Positions 17,830 through 26,006 of a stretch of 64,000 bases of DNA are shown piece after piece. Source of the stretch: Meishania sp964351985 (GTDB lineage Bacteria; Bacteroidota; Bacteroidia; Flavobacteriales; Flavobacteriaceae); the NCBI GenBank assembly GCA_964351985.1, contig CAYGPR010000001.1, positions 178,630 through 242,629 of the forward strand. The letters are read 5' to 3'. Position numbers and translations under genes: made by a program. Within the stretch, counting starts at the first letter, position 1. Each line of letters begins with the position of its first letter. The notes under the pieces are model-generated. The model ran no database searches, was not told the DNA's origin, and saw only the letters and a program-made list of their open reading frames with translations.

Positions 17830-19026
17830 TTAATCCTTTAACACAGTCGATTGTGTCAAATCAACAAGCCCTTTCCCCTCTTGCTTAAAGACCCGCTTGG
17901 TTCTTAAATAGCGATCCAAATTATATTCGTCATAATTCTTCGAACCCTTCTCAAAGCTACTTATCCTCACTTTCCCTGAGGAATGAATGAATTCGTTATC
18001 GCCGATCCACATACCTACATGCACTACTTTTTCAGCAGTAGAGTCAGTGGCTTTTCTTCCGAAGAACAATAAATCGCCTTTTTTAAGATTTTCAAAATTC
18101 CGTGTCGAATCAATTGGTTTTCCCGTATTTACTTGTTGGGAAGCATCTCGGGGGATTACCATTCCGTTTAGGAAATAGACCGTTTTGGTAAAACCGCTAC
18201 AATCGACTCCTTTTGTCGAAGTTCCGCCCCAAAGGTATGGAACGCCCATAAGTTTCTGTGCCGTAAACACCAAACTTTCTGGGGTAGCATTTAGCTTTTG
18301 TAGCCATTCGTTGTAAGGTTCCGCTTCGTTTCTCAACACATAGGCATTGCGCCCGTCCGGAAATCTTACAACAAAATGTTCAGCGGTATGTTTTACAATG
18401 GTCAATAGGTTGCCTGCCGTTAAATCGGAAACAATCGCGGCATCTTCATAGGGGCCAAGATAGGCATGACCATAAGTTCGGGTGTAAATCATTTTTTCGT
18501 CCCTGTTCCAGTTTTCCGCTTTTTGGTCATCGGCCAACTCGATTCCCCCGCTGTCTACCCACGCCAAATAGTTATCCGGTGTTTGCACGTAGTACCAGTT
18601 GTCCTCTTTTTTATAAACACGTAGAATTGTGCCCAAGGTGGCCTGTGTCGCCAATTCGGAAGAATGGCCGGGATTACTACGCAAATTTGCTACCGAAACA
18701 GTAACGATTGCCTTGGTCTTTTTTCCCAAATAATCGGCTGGCAATACCCGAACACTATCAATAAAAGCAATGCTGTCAGCTTCCAAGCCGTGTTTCAGAG
18801 CGGCAAGGGCATCAGGTAGGTTCGTTTCTCCCTTTAAAACATACTTTTCGGTATTCTCAATAGCGACCACATCGAATAACGCCACTCGCTTGTCCGGGGC
18901 GTATTCTTTTTTGATTTCGGCCAACTTTATTTCAATAGGGTCTTTGGCCTTGTTCGGGTCATCTTTGCAACTTGTTGTCAAAAGAACGCCCAGCGCGATT
19001 GTGCAAATGCCAGATAATGATTTCAT
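17830..19026 (-). CDS. C40 family NlpC/P60 cell-wall peptidase lipoprotein with SH3-like domains
   Basis: From ATG 19026 this is 398 residues and begins with a proper lipoprotein signal whose lipobox is TTSC (Cys20). An in-frame ATG ten codons upstream would place extra residues before the signal and is less likely. Two bacterial SH3-like regions follow (around SVANLRSNPGHSSELATQATLGTILRVYKKEDNWYYVQ and a second before residue 235). The C-terminal NlpC/P60 domain has YLWGGTSTKGVDCSGFTK with nucleophile Cys276, and HVGMWIGDNEFIHSSG with His336 and His348. Such enzymes cut gamma-D-glutamyl-diamino acid bonds in peptidoglycan fragments. Expected location is an inner or outer membrane face in the periplasm. 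Confidence 0.92.
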   Translation of the reverse strand: MKSLSGICTIALGVLLTTSCKDDPNKAKDPIEIKLAEIKKEYAPDKRVALFDVVAIENTEKYVLKGETNLPDALAALKHGLEADSIAFIDSVRVLPADYLGKKTKAIVTVSVANLRSNPGHSSELATQATLGTILRVYKKEDNWYYVQTPDNYLAWVDSGGIELADDQKAENWNRDEKMIYTRTYGHAYLGPYEDAAIVSDLTAGNLLTIVKHTAEHFVVRFPDGRNAYVLRNEAEPYNEWLQKLNATPESLVFTAQKLMGVPYLWGGTSTKGVDCSGFTKTVYFLNGMVIPRDASQQVNTGKPIDSTRNFENLKKGDLLFFGRKATDSTAEKVVHVGMWIGDNEFIHSSGKVRISSFEKGSKNYDEYNLDRYLRTKRVFKQEGKGLVDLTQSTVLKD

Positions 19027-19078
19027 TTGTTCGAAATTTTTTGTAAAAGTAGACATATTCGGTTATCAACCCCTGCAT

Positions 19079-19102
19079 CATCCCGACCAAAAGGTCGGGA
19101 TG
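19079..19102. repeat. Palindromic intergenic hairpin CATCCCGACC-AAAA-GGTCGGGATG
   Basis: Perfect 10-base arms around an AAAA loop, in the gap before the divergent NlpC/P60 and methyltransferase genes. It is 53 bases upstream of the NlpC/P60 start at 19026 and 148 bases upstream of the methyltransferase start. It has no T tract on either side and resembles dispersed REP-like hairpins of Flavobacteriaceae. Confidence 0.7.
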
Positions 19103-19249
19103 CCACAAGGCTGCCTAAAAAGTCCGTTTTAATATCTTTTCGGGCGGATTCGGTGTACTCCTTGTGACAAAGAGATAACACTCATGCTTTTTTAGTCAGC
19201 TTCAAGAAATTACGCTTTTATTTTACCTTTTTGAGTAATTTCGTCATCG

Positions 19250-20476
19250 ATGAAAAAACTAAAGGTCATAGAGCTTTTTGCTGGAGTAGGCGGATTTCGG
19301 CTTGGCCTTGAAAATACAGGAAATTACGATGTTGTTTGGAGCAATCAATGGGAACCTTCGACCAAAACGCAACATGCTTCAATGGTCTACGAGGCCCGAT
19401 TCGGAAGTAAAAATCACAGCAATGAAGATATTTCCGAAGTAGCGACTTCCGAAATTCCCGACGCCGATATTTTAGTCGGAGGATTTCCATGTCAAGATTA
19501 TTCTGTGGCCACTACACTTCAAAATTCAAAAGGCCTCATCGGTAAAAAAGGTGTTTTGTGGTGGAGCATCCATCGCATACTTTCTGAAAAGAAAAGTCCG
19601 CCGAAATATTTATTTCTTGAGAATGTCGATCGTTTGTTGAAATCTCCCTCGAATCAACGTGGCCGGGATTTTGCCATCATGCTCAAAAGTTTGGATGGTC
19701 TAGGGTATGCAGTAGAGTGGCGCGTTATCAATGCCGCCGATTATGGTATGCCTCAACGACGCAGGCGCATTTTCTTTTTAGGATACCACAAATCGACTTC
19801 CATTTATAAAGATTTACAGCAAACAATTCCGGCCGAATGGATGACCAAAACAGGAATTATCGCCGAAGCATTTTCGGTCAAAAATCATAAAAAAGATGCA
19901 AAAACCGTCGAAATTGAAGGAAATTTGGTAGAAATCTCTCAAAAATTCAATGAAAATGGCAAATTATCGCCTTTTGAAAATACAGGTCTTTTTATCAATG
20001 GAACCGCCCATACGGTCAAGACTGTTCCTGATTTTAATGGAAAGCATATTGTTCTGGGCGATGTGCTCCAAAATGGAGATGTAACCAATGATTTTTTTGT
20101 CGATTCTGAAGATTATCCGAAATGGGAATACCTTAAAGGTGCAAAAAAGGAAGTCCGTATCGCAAAATCTGGATTTCAATATAATTATAGCGAAGGTGGT
20201 ATGGTTTTTCCAGATGCGTTGGACAATGCCTCGCGTACCATCATTACGGGAGAGGGCGGAAGAAGTCCGTCTCGTTTCAAACACGTAGTACAAACTTCGA
20301 AGGGATTGCGCAGATTGACCCCTGTTGAATTGGAGCGATTGAATATGTTCCCCGATAACCATACCGCACTTGATGGAATTTCAGATGCCAAACGTGCCTT
20401 TTTTATGGGGAATGCATTGGTGGTTGGTGTTGTAGATCAAATAGGAAGTATATTGGCAAAAAAAATTCACTCCTAA
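19250..20476 (+). CDS. DNA (cytosine-5-)-methyltransferase
   Basis: A 408-residue C5-cytosine methyltransferase with all main motifs in order. Motif I IELFAGVGGFRLGLE is at 7-21, motif IV GGFPCQDYSVA has catalytic Cys81, and motif VI is FLENVDRLL (124-126 ENV). Motif VIII PQRRRRIFFLGYH is at 168-180, motif IX is RRLTPVELERLNMFP and motif X is FFMGNALVVGVVDQIGSIL. It transfers a methyl group from S-adenosylmethionine to cytosine C5 in a specific site. The target-recognition region is about residues 200-340, and the site itself cannot be read from sequence. The stop is one base from a GTG-started small gene with a nuclease-like motif, so this is probably the modification half of a type II system. 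Confidence 0.95.
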   Translation: MKKLKVIELFAGVGGFRLGLENTGNYDVVWSNQWEPSTKTQHASMVYEARFGSKNHSNEDISEVATSEIPDADILVGGFPCQDYSVATTLQNSKGLIGKKGVLWWSIHRILSEKKSPPKYLFLENVDRLLKSPSNQRGRDFAIMLKSLDGLGYAVEWRVINAADYGMPQRRRRIFFLGYHKSTSIYKDLQQTIPAEWMTKTGIIAEAFSVKNHKKDAKTVEIEGNLVEISQKFNENGKLSPFENTGLFINGTAHTVKTVPDFNGKHIVLGDVLQNGDVTNDFFVDSEDYPKWEYLKGAKKEVRIAKSGFQYNYSEGGMVFPDALDNASRTIITGEGGRSPSRFKHVVQTSKGLRRLTPVELERLNMFPDNHTALDGISDAKRAFFMGNALVVGVVDQIGSILAKKIHS

Positions 20477-20477
20477 A

Positions 20478-21092
20478 GTGTCTCTAAAAAGCTCCTTTAA
20501 ATCAGACCTTGAAAAAGAACAAAAACTTACTGTTTTTTTAGATAAATATTATGAAAAGCATTTAGTACGCTATGAGTTTGAGCGCATTTCGGACAAAAAT
20601 CTTCAAATACGGGATATTGACCTTATTTTTAACCGTATCCATTCCGGGGAGGAATTCTTTGTTGATGAAAAAGCGCAGTTAGACTATATCAATGAAGAAT
20701 TGCCCACGTTCGCTTTCGAGCTTTTCTACTTAAAAAATGGCGACCAAAAAAAAGGGTGGTTTTTTGACGGCAACAAGAGCACGGATTTCTATTCGCTAAT
20801 CACTTCTATTTTTTCAGATGAGCCCGGGGCATTTACTTCCTGTAAGATCACTTTTGTCAATCGGAAAAAATTGATTGCATTTCTGGCCTCAAAAAAAATT
20901 ACGGAAACAATGCTTGTATCAAAAATTAGTGAGCATTCCCAAAAGAAGAACAAATTGGAAATCGCGGAATTACATCCTAAAAAAGAAGGGTATCTATATT
21001 TTTCCTCTCAAAATAAAGCCGAAAAGCCCATTAACCTCATTCTTAAACTTGATTTCTTAATTCAAAACGGCTTGGCCAAACGTTTTGTATAG
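20478..21092 (+). CDS. Probable type II restriction endonuclease, PD-(D/E)XK-like, partner of the C5-methyltransferase
   Basis: A 204-residue protein starting at GTG one base after the methyltransferase stop. I recognise no named family. The segment QIRDIDLIFNRIHSGEEFFV is followed by DEKAQLDYINEELPTFAFEL. This gives an acidic residue (Asp46 or Asp48) and then Asp63-Glu64-Lys65 after a hydrophobic strand, the arrangement of a PD-(D/E)XK nuclease core. It also contains KGWFFDGNKSTDFYSLITSIF. The rest is basic and lacks membrane segments. Because the only coupled gene is a C5-methyltransferase, restriction endonuclease is the best reading. An alternative is a regulatory or nuclease-like accessory protein. 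Nothing else nearby could supply the restriction function. Confidence 0.6.
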   Translation: MSLKSSFKSDLEKEQKLTVFLDKYYEKHLVRYEFERISDKNLQIRDIDLIFNRIHSGEEFFVDEKAQLDYINEELPTFAFELFYLKNGDQKKGWFFDGNKSTDFYSLITSIFSDEPGAFTSCKITFVNRKKLIAFLASKKITETMLVSKISEHSQKKNKLEIAELHPKKEGYLYFSSQNKAEKPINLILKLDFLIQNGLAKRFV

Positions 21093-21317
21093 CTCGATAG
21101 ACAGACTATTTGGTCGGTATACTCTCAACAACTTGAATTGTTTTGGAAAATTAAGTGCTTCAACGACCTAAGTGGTTTTTTGTCTACAGTATTCTATATC
21201 ACATTGCTTCTTAAATTTTACCGACCGACCAATGGGTATGTTGCTCCTTTGGGGGTGCCAAAATTTTTAAAACCAATTCATTGTTGATTTACGTATTTTT
21301 ATTAAAAAATTCGTGTG

Positions 21318-22991
21318 ATGAAAAAGTACCTGTTCCTATTACTTTCTTTATCCGTTATACTCTCGTGCGGAAAAGATGACAATCAGGTTCCCCCCAACAC
21401 TCCCGACCCTAAATCTGAAGAGCCAAAAGATTCAATTCCGGTTATTGAGGAAAACAGTGAAAATCTGCTTATACAACTAGATGGCGCCCAATTGGTCGAT
21501 TCCGACAAAAACCCGATAGACCTACAAGGGGTCGCTTTTGGCAATTTTGTTTGGCAAAATACAGTGTTGCCTCCCGAGCATCATACCGAAGAAGACTATA
21601 AAAGAGTCAAGGACATGGGCATGAACGCCATTCGTTTTTATATGAACTATGCCTATTTTGAGGACAATGCCAGTCCCTATACCTACAAACAAAGCGGGTG
21701 GGCGTGGTTGGATCAAAATATCGCATGGGCCAAAAAATATGGAATCTATCTCGTGTTGAATATGCATGTTCCCCAAGGTGGTTACCAATCACAAGGAGAG
21801 GGTGACGCCCTGTGGAATAGTACAGAAAATCAAAATCGATTGGCGGCCTTATGGAAAGAAATTGCCAGGCGCTACGTCAACGAGATACAGGTTGCGGGGT
21901 TCGGCCTGGTCAATGAACCCGTACCAAACACTTCGATAGACCAATGGAGCCAACTAGCACAACGCCTAATCAACGACATTCGTTCGGTTAACAAGCATCA
22001 TTTGATCTTTGTTGAAAAGGCCATCTACGTCAAAGAAAGGGAGCCCGATGAAAACTTGAATTTCCCCACGGTAACCGGTACCAACCTAATCTATGAGTTT
22101 CATGGTTACGACCCCTATTTCTATACGCATCAATTACTAGAATTTGCACGTTTGGGCGATGGGGGAAAGTATCCTGATGAAAATGTCGTCGAAACTGGTA
22201 ATACGGAATGGTACACGGCTTCGTTTGACAACCCCAGCCTTGCTTCGGGCACTACTGACTGGACCTTTTTTGAAGGAATTCCTTTTGCCGTGAACGATCC
22301 TGAGATAAAGTTGGCACTACCCGCCCTTGTTGCCGATAATGTTGGAGGGAAAGTATTTTTCGATGATATTATTGTCAAAGAGTACGATGAAAACGGCAGC
22401 TTCGTGCGCGACATTTACGAAGCAAACCTCGATGCTTTGGCAAGCTGGCTTTTTTGGAGCAGAAACGACAGTGGTGCCAACGGCCTTTCGACTTCCGAGG
22501 GCCATAACGATACAAGCAGTCTCTTTATTGAGAACACCACCGATGATAGCAATATGAGCAACTATGGGCGGCTTTTTGAGGTGCAGCAAGGATATTCATA
22601 CCAAATTAGCGGATGGATGAAAGGAGAAAACATTACCAATGCCGCCGGTGCAAAAATACGTCTTGACTTTTTGGCATCTGAAGGACCTGTTTTCAAAAGA
22701 AACAAGATATATATGGAAGCGGTCGTTCAACAAATTGTAGTTTGGGCCCAAAGTAAAAATGCTGCCTTATATATGGGTGAGTTCGGTGCCGGCAACCCAT
22801 GCTTTGAAAATGATAAAGGAGGGTTACAATGGGTTATCGACATGGTCGATATTTTGAAGAAGAACGATATTCATTTTACCTATCATACCTATCATGAAGA
22901 TGCCTTTGGTCTGTACTTAGGAAACGGGCTGCCGGACCCCAATAATGTAAACCAGCCATTGATAGACCTTTTTACGGAGCTGTTGAATTAA
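21318..22991 (+). CDS. Glycoside hydrolase family 5 lipoprotein with a domain inserted between the catalytic glutamates
   Basis: A 557-residue lipoprotein; the signal ends at lipobox ILSC and is followed by a Pro/Glu-rich linker (about residues 20-50). The GH5-type barrel begins with MGMNAIRFYMNYAYFE, and the acid/base Glu is in GFGLVNEPVPN (about residue 200). HGYDP near 263 and nucleophile Glu in YMGEFGAGNPC (about 488) complete the set. The gap between the two catalytic glutamates is about 288 residues, roughly twice that of ordinary GH5 enzymes. It holds a beta-rich stretch (about 297-465, with DNVGGKVFFDDIIVKEYDENG and YSYQISGWMKGENI) like a carbohydrate-binding domain. The expected role is cleavage of a beta-linked polysaccharide at the cell surface. 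I prefer ATG 21318 to the adjacent GTG. Confidence 0.87.
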   Translation: MKKYLFLLLSLSVILSCGKDDNQVPPNTPDPKSEEPKDSIPVIEENSENLLIQLDGAQLVDSDKNPIDLQGVAFGNFVWQNTVLPPEHHTEEDYKRVKDMGMNAIRFYMNYAYFEDNASPYTYKQSGWAWLDQNIAWAKKYGIYLVLNMHVPQGGYQSQGEGDALWNSTENQNRLAALWKEIARRYVNEIQVAGFGLVNEPVPNTSIDQWSQLAQRLINDIRSVNKHHLIFVEKAIYVKEREPDENLNFPTVTGTNLIYEFHGYDPYFYTHQLLEFARLGDGGKYPDENVVETGNTEWYTASFDNPSLASGTTDWTFFEGIPFAVNDPEIKLALPALVADNVGGKVFFDDIIVKEYDENGSFVRDIYEANLDALASWLFWSRNDSGANGLSTSEGHNDTSSLFIENTTDDSNMSNYGRLFEVQQGYSYQISGWMKGENITNAAGAKIRLDFLASEGPVFKRNKIYMEAVVQQIVVWAQSKNAALYMGEFGAGNPCFENDKGGLQWVIDMVDILKKNDIHFTYHTYHEDAFGLYLGNGLPDPNNVNQPLIDLFTELLN

Positions 22992-23067
22992 CCCATTAAT
23001 TCCTTAAACCGGTGTTAATCAATCCTGAAAATTAGGAATTCTCAAAAATTCTGCTATCTTACCAGTT

Positions 23068-23448
23068 ATGGTAAAAATAGATAAGTCAGAAAACGCAGCT
23101 TTTTTAGAGAAATCGATTCAACATTTAGAGGCCACTGGTTTTGAAAATATCAGGGCCGATATCGAGGGTTATGATACACCAAAATCATACATACGAAAAG
23201 TCAAGGGAGGAGATACCAGAATAACCCCGGACATTGTGGCGGTAAAAAATGGTAAGAAGTACTATTTTGAAATCAGTTTAAAATCTGAGAAGCCTCGGTT
23301 GTTAAAAACAAAATGGCTTTTCTTGGACACCTTGAGCCGAATGAACTCCGATGCCTTTCGTATTATTACCACAAAAGGCCACTACAAGTTTACCGATACC
23401 ATGCTGGAGGACATCAACCTAACGAACAAGACCCCAATAAAAATATAA
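23068..23448 (+). CDS. Conserved hypothetical protein, weak PD-(D/E)XK-like pattern
   Basis: A 126-residue soluble protein that I do not recognise by name. The central stretch DTRITPDIVAVKNGKKYYFEISLKSEK has the strand-turn-strand shape Pro-Asp then Phe-Glu-Ile seen in restriction-like folds. The expected Lys two residues after Glu is Ser here, so catalysis is doubtful. The flanking helices contain FLEKSIQHLEATGFENIRAD and a final TDTMLEDINL. It is a single gene, with a strong bidirectional terminator just after it. The ATG is preceded by a short AT-rich leader. No function is claimed. Confidence 0.7.
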   Translation: MVKIDKSENAAFLEKSIQHLEATGFENIRADIEGYDTPKSYIRKVKGGDTRITPDIVAVKNGKKYYFEISLKSEKPRLLKTKWLFLDTLSRMNSDAFRIITTKGHYKFTDTMLEDINLTNKTPIKI

Positions 23449-23471
23449 GCCCGAAACCGTTAAATATTATC

Positions 23472-23498
23472 AAAGGTGCGTTCGTAACGCACCTTTTT
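23472..23498. terminator. Bidirectional terminator between the hypothetical gene and the acetyltransferase
   Basis: Arms AGGTGCGTT and AACGCACCT form a 9-bp GC-rich stem with a 3-base loop. Five T residues follow on the plus strand, and AAA precedes it for the minus strand. It lies between two convergent genes. Confidence 0.85.
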
Positions 23499-23940
23499 AG
23501 TTCCTTACCATAGCGATATGTGGAATGCCGTCTTCTAAATACGTTTTCCCTATTTCCGTAAAGCCCAGTGAATTATAGAATTTCTTCAAGTACGTCTGGG
23601 CCGAAAGACGAATACTGGTTTCTTCGAAATGCGTATTAACCGCTTCAATCGACGCGTTCATGATATCGTAACCATAACCATGATGTCGTTGGTCTTGTTG
23701 TACTACCACCCTACCGATACTGGCTTTGTCAAAATAATCTCCAGGACCAAAAATACGCGTATAGGCAACGATCTGCCCACTTTTGCTTCCTATGACATGT
23801 AGTGCCTTAGCATCTTTCCCGTCCAAATCTTGATAGACACAATCCTGTTCCACTACAAAGACCTCGCTCCGTAGTTGCAATATTGCATAAAGCTCATCAA
23901 TCGAAAGTTCCCTGAATTGTTTAATAATAATTTTCAACAT
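23497..23940 (-). CDS. ElaA-type GNAT N-acetyltransferase
   Basis: A 147-residue acetyltransferase close to ElaA. LYAILQLRSEVFVVEQDCVYQDLDGKDAKALHVIG is the characteristic N-terminal ElaA stretch. IGRVVVQQDQRHHGYGYDIM contains the acetyl-CoA-binding Q/R-x-x-G-x-G/A-like segment of GNAT enzymes. YLKKFYNSLGFTEIGKTYLEDGIPHIAM is the typical closing motif. Substrate is unknown. Its start codon overlaps the stop of the upstream CDF transporter by one base, so both come from one minus-strand transcript ending at the hairpin at 23472. Confidence 0.92.
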   Translation of the reverse strand: MLKIIIKQFRELSIDELYAILQLRSEVFVVEQDCVYQDLDGKDAKALHVIGSKSGQIVAYTRIFGPGDYFDKASIGRVVVQQDQRHHGYGYDIMNASIEAVNTHFEETSIRLSAQTYLKKFYNSLGFTEIGKTYLEDGIPHIAMVRN

Positions 23941-24866
23941 TAGTCCTGAACAATAACGTGCTTACTATCGCACTTGCCGAATTCCGGCTGAATATTTACA
24001 TGGTTGATTCCATGATTGTGATAGACCTCTTCCTCTATTTGCTCCAAAATAGCATCGAATTCTGAAAGTTTGATATCCTCGTTAAAATCGATATGGGCCT
24101 CTAGGTGAACCTCATCTTCATTGAGTTGCCAAATATGAACATGATGAACGTTCTTGATGGGCTTTATTTTCAATATGGCTTCCACAATATGCTGAACTTG
24201 AATCGTGTTCGGGGTGAAAAGCATCAAAACCCTTGTCGAATCTTTTAACAAATCATATCCCATATAAATCAAATACAATGCAATAGCCAAAGTCAATGTG
24301 GGATCTACCCAATACAACTGATAGAACTTCATCAACAGCCCGCCTATCAATACCGCAACGGAAGCCATCATATCGGTCAACAAATGGAGGTAGGCAGATT
24401 TCATGTTCATATTACTGTCAGCATCTTTTTTAAGTAACAGCACGCTAAAACCATTCGCGGCTATGCCTAATAAGGATAACCAAATGACCAAATCAGATTC
24501 TATTTCTTGAGGGTCAAAGAATCGTTCTATCGCCTCTTTGATTAAAATGATAGCAACGATCATCAAAGTGGCGGCATTAACAAATGCCGCGATAATCTCT
24601 GCCCGTTTATAGCCAAACGTTTTATTGGTAGAGGCTTTTTTCTTCGACAATATGTTTGCTATGTAACTTACGATAAGCGATAGAACGTCGCTAAAATTGT
24701 GGAGCGCATCGGAAAGAAGGGAAAGGCTTCCAGAAATCAATCCCCCAATTACCTGTGAAATCGTAATCAGTATGTTGAGAAGAATCGAAATAATAAGGTT
24801 TCTACCCTTTAAATCAGAGTGCGAATGCCCATGTGAATGAGAATGATAATGATGGGAATGAGCCAT
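23940..24866 (-). CDS. Cation diffusion facilitator (CzcD/ZitB-type) metal exporter
   Basis: A 308-residue inner membrane protein. A His-rich N-terminus (alternating His/Ser, residues 2-18) precedes six membrane helices. The helix-2 metal site is in SDALHNFSDVLSLIVSYIAN (Asp and His), and that of helix 5 is in YLHLLTDMMASVAVLIGG (His-x3-Asp). The cytoplasmic C-terminal domain contains HHVHIWQLNEDEVHLEAHIDF. These features fit zinc/cadmium/cobalt efflux driven by protons. The gene overlaps the acetyltransferase by one base downstream. A repeat-rich 92-base leader separates it from rpiB on the same strand. Confidence 0.94.
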   Translation of the reverse strand: MAHSHHYHSHSHGHSHSDLKGRNLIISILLNILITISQVIGGLISGSLSLLSDALHNFSDVLSLIVSYIANILSKKKASTNKTFGYKRAEIIAAFVNAATLMIVAIILIKEAIERFFDPQEIESDLVIWLSLLGIAANGFSVLLLKKDADSNMNMKSAYLHLLTDMMASVAVLIGGLLMKFYQLYWVDPTLTLAIALYLIYMGYDLLKDSTRVLMLFTPNTIQVQHIVEAILKIKPIKNVHHVHIWQLNEDEVHLEAHIDFNEDIKLSEFDAILEQIEEEVYHNHGINHVNIQPEFGKCDSKHVIVQD

Positions 24867-24886
24867 GTATGAGGTTCAATATTTAA

Positions 24887-24937
24887 GGTTCAAAGTGTTT
24901 GTTGTAAAGTTAATGAAAACTTGAACTTTGAACTTTG
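24887..24937. repeat. GTTCAAAGT direct and inverted repeats upstream of the CDF gene
   Basis: GTTCAAAGT (24888-24896) and its reverse complement ACTTTGAAC (24925-24933) lie 28 bases apart, and GAACTTT recurs next to the second copy. The GTTCAAAGTTCAAAG-type repeat is frequent between genes in this family. A role as regulator site for metal response cannot be excluded. Confidence 0.55.
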
Positions 24938-24958
24938 TAGAAAGACAAGCAGGGGTAT

Positions 24959-25390
24959 TTATATACACGGAATTTTTTCAATACGACGTTCGTGCCGACC
25001 GCCGGCAAAATCGGTTTTGAGAAAAACCCGAACCATTTCCAAAGCCTGGGGCAACGAAATAAAGCGTGCTGGTAGACTTAAAATATTAGCATCGTTATGT
25101 TCTCTTCCCAATGCTACGATTTCTTTGTTCCAACATAGGGCACAACGTATTTTTTGATGTTTGTTGGCGGTCATCGATGCGCCATTACCACTTCCGCAGA
25201 TTATAATTCCGTAATCTACCTTTCCTTCTTCAACATCTTTTGCCACAGGGTGCACAAAATCAGGGTAATCTACACTATCGGTACCATCAGTACCATAATT
25301 GTTCACTTCTATATGCATAGACTTCAATAGTCCTATAACGGCAAGCTTATACTCCGTGCCCGCATGGTCGTTTCCTATAGCTATTTTCAT
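24959..25390 (-). CDS. rpiB: Ribose-5-phosphate isomerase B
   Basis: A 143-residue RpiB/LacAB-type isomerase of the usual length. MKIAIGNDHAGTEYKL (Asp-His in the nucleotide-fold start), YPDFVHPVAKDVEEG, the anion loop GIIICGSGNGASMTANKHQKIRCALCW with catalytic Cys near residue 66, and NDANILSLPARFIS are all present. It interconverts ribose-5-phosphate and ribulose-5-phosphate in the pentose phosphate pathway, in the cytosol. It is the first gene of a minus-strand run and has a textbook flavobacterial promoter just upstream. The C-terminal GGRHERRIEKI is the usual phosphate-binding ending. Confidence 0.96.
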   Translation of the reverse strand: MKIAIGNDHAGTEYKLAVIGLLKSMHIEVNNYGTDGTDSVDYPDFVHPVAKDVEEGKVDYGIIICGSGNGASMTANKHQKIRCALCWNKEIVALGREHNDANILSLPARFISLPQALEMVRVFLKTDFAGGRHERRIEKIPCI

Positions 25391-25414
25391 ATCTGAAGAT
25401 AATGGTTTGTACTA

Positions 25415-25442
25415 CAAATGTACAACAGATAAGCATACACAA
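25415..25442 (-). promoter_or_regulatory. Bacteroidota-type promoter for rpiB
   Basis: On the minus strand TTG (25442-25440) is followed after 17 bases by TACATTTG (25422-25415), an exact TAnnTTTG -7 box with the expected -33 TTG. The -7 box ends 25 bases before the rpiB ATG. Confidence 0.75.
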
Positions 25443-26006
25443 CAAGATTGGTGCAGTTCACCACATTTTATGAATAATTAATAAAAAAGGTTGTTGATTT
25501 GTATTCGGATTCAAAGGAACATATTGTTCATAAAGTACCAACAAAAACAGGTCTAAATATTTGACTTTTCCATTTTAAAAGTGCTTTACTAAACTTCAAC
25601 ACCAATCCATAATTTACTTCTCAGAAAATAGAAAAAAGATATAAAACCCTTTTTCGAAGAAGTTAACAACAATTCCATTTTTATTTATACCAAAATTCCT
25701 GTTGATAGAGGTTATCAATAGTGGTTGATAAGATTCTTAATCCATTGAGCCTTAAAATAATCACGTTCATATAATTTGTCAATAAACTTCCAATATGGTT
25801 CAATGCAAGTATCACTTACTTTTTTTATCCCTATTATTAACAACCTATAATAACCATCATTTTATTTTAAAAATTGAAAAAGAAAAAATGAACATATAAT
25901 TATATGTTCATAAGTGTATAAGATCGGAAAGAGTGATTATGCCAACTCCCGAAAAGAAGGGTAATGGATTATAATTCGTAATTTTCCCACCAAATTGAAA
26001 AAATTA
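25443..26006. promoter_or_regulatory. AT-rich regulatory gap upstream of rnr with clustered palindromes
   Basis: No gene is seen in these 560 bases. Three palindromic sites stand out. GAACA-TAT-TGTTC is at 25517-25529. TTATCAA-TAGTGG-TTGATAA is at 25712-25731, next to a further GTTGATA at 25701. A perfect 24-base palindrome built from ATGAACATATAA and its complement is at 25888-25911. A half-site GTTCATATAATT occurs near 25764. The shared GAACATAT/ATGTTC element suggests binding of a dimeric regulator, or cold-responsive RNA hairpins in the rnr leader. The last palindrome lies 95 bases before the rnr start. Confidence 0.5.

Noticed and set aside
25443..26006. Chromosomal replication origin
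   Set aside because: The region is AT-rich with several TTATCAA-like words, but no clear cluster of TTATCCACA boxes and no dnaA or dnaN beside it.
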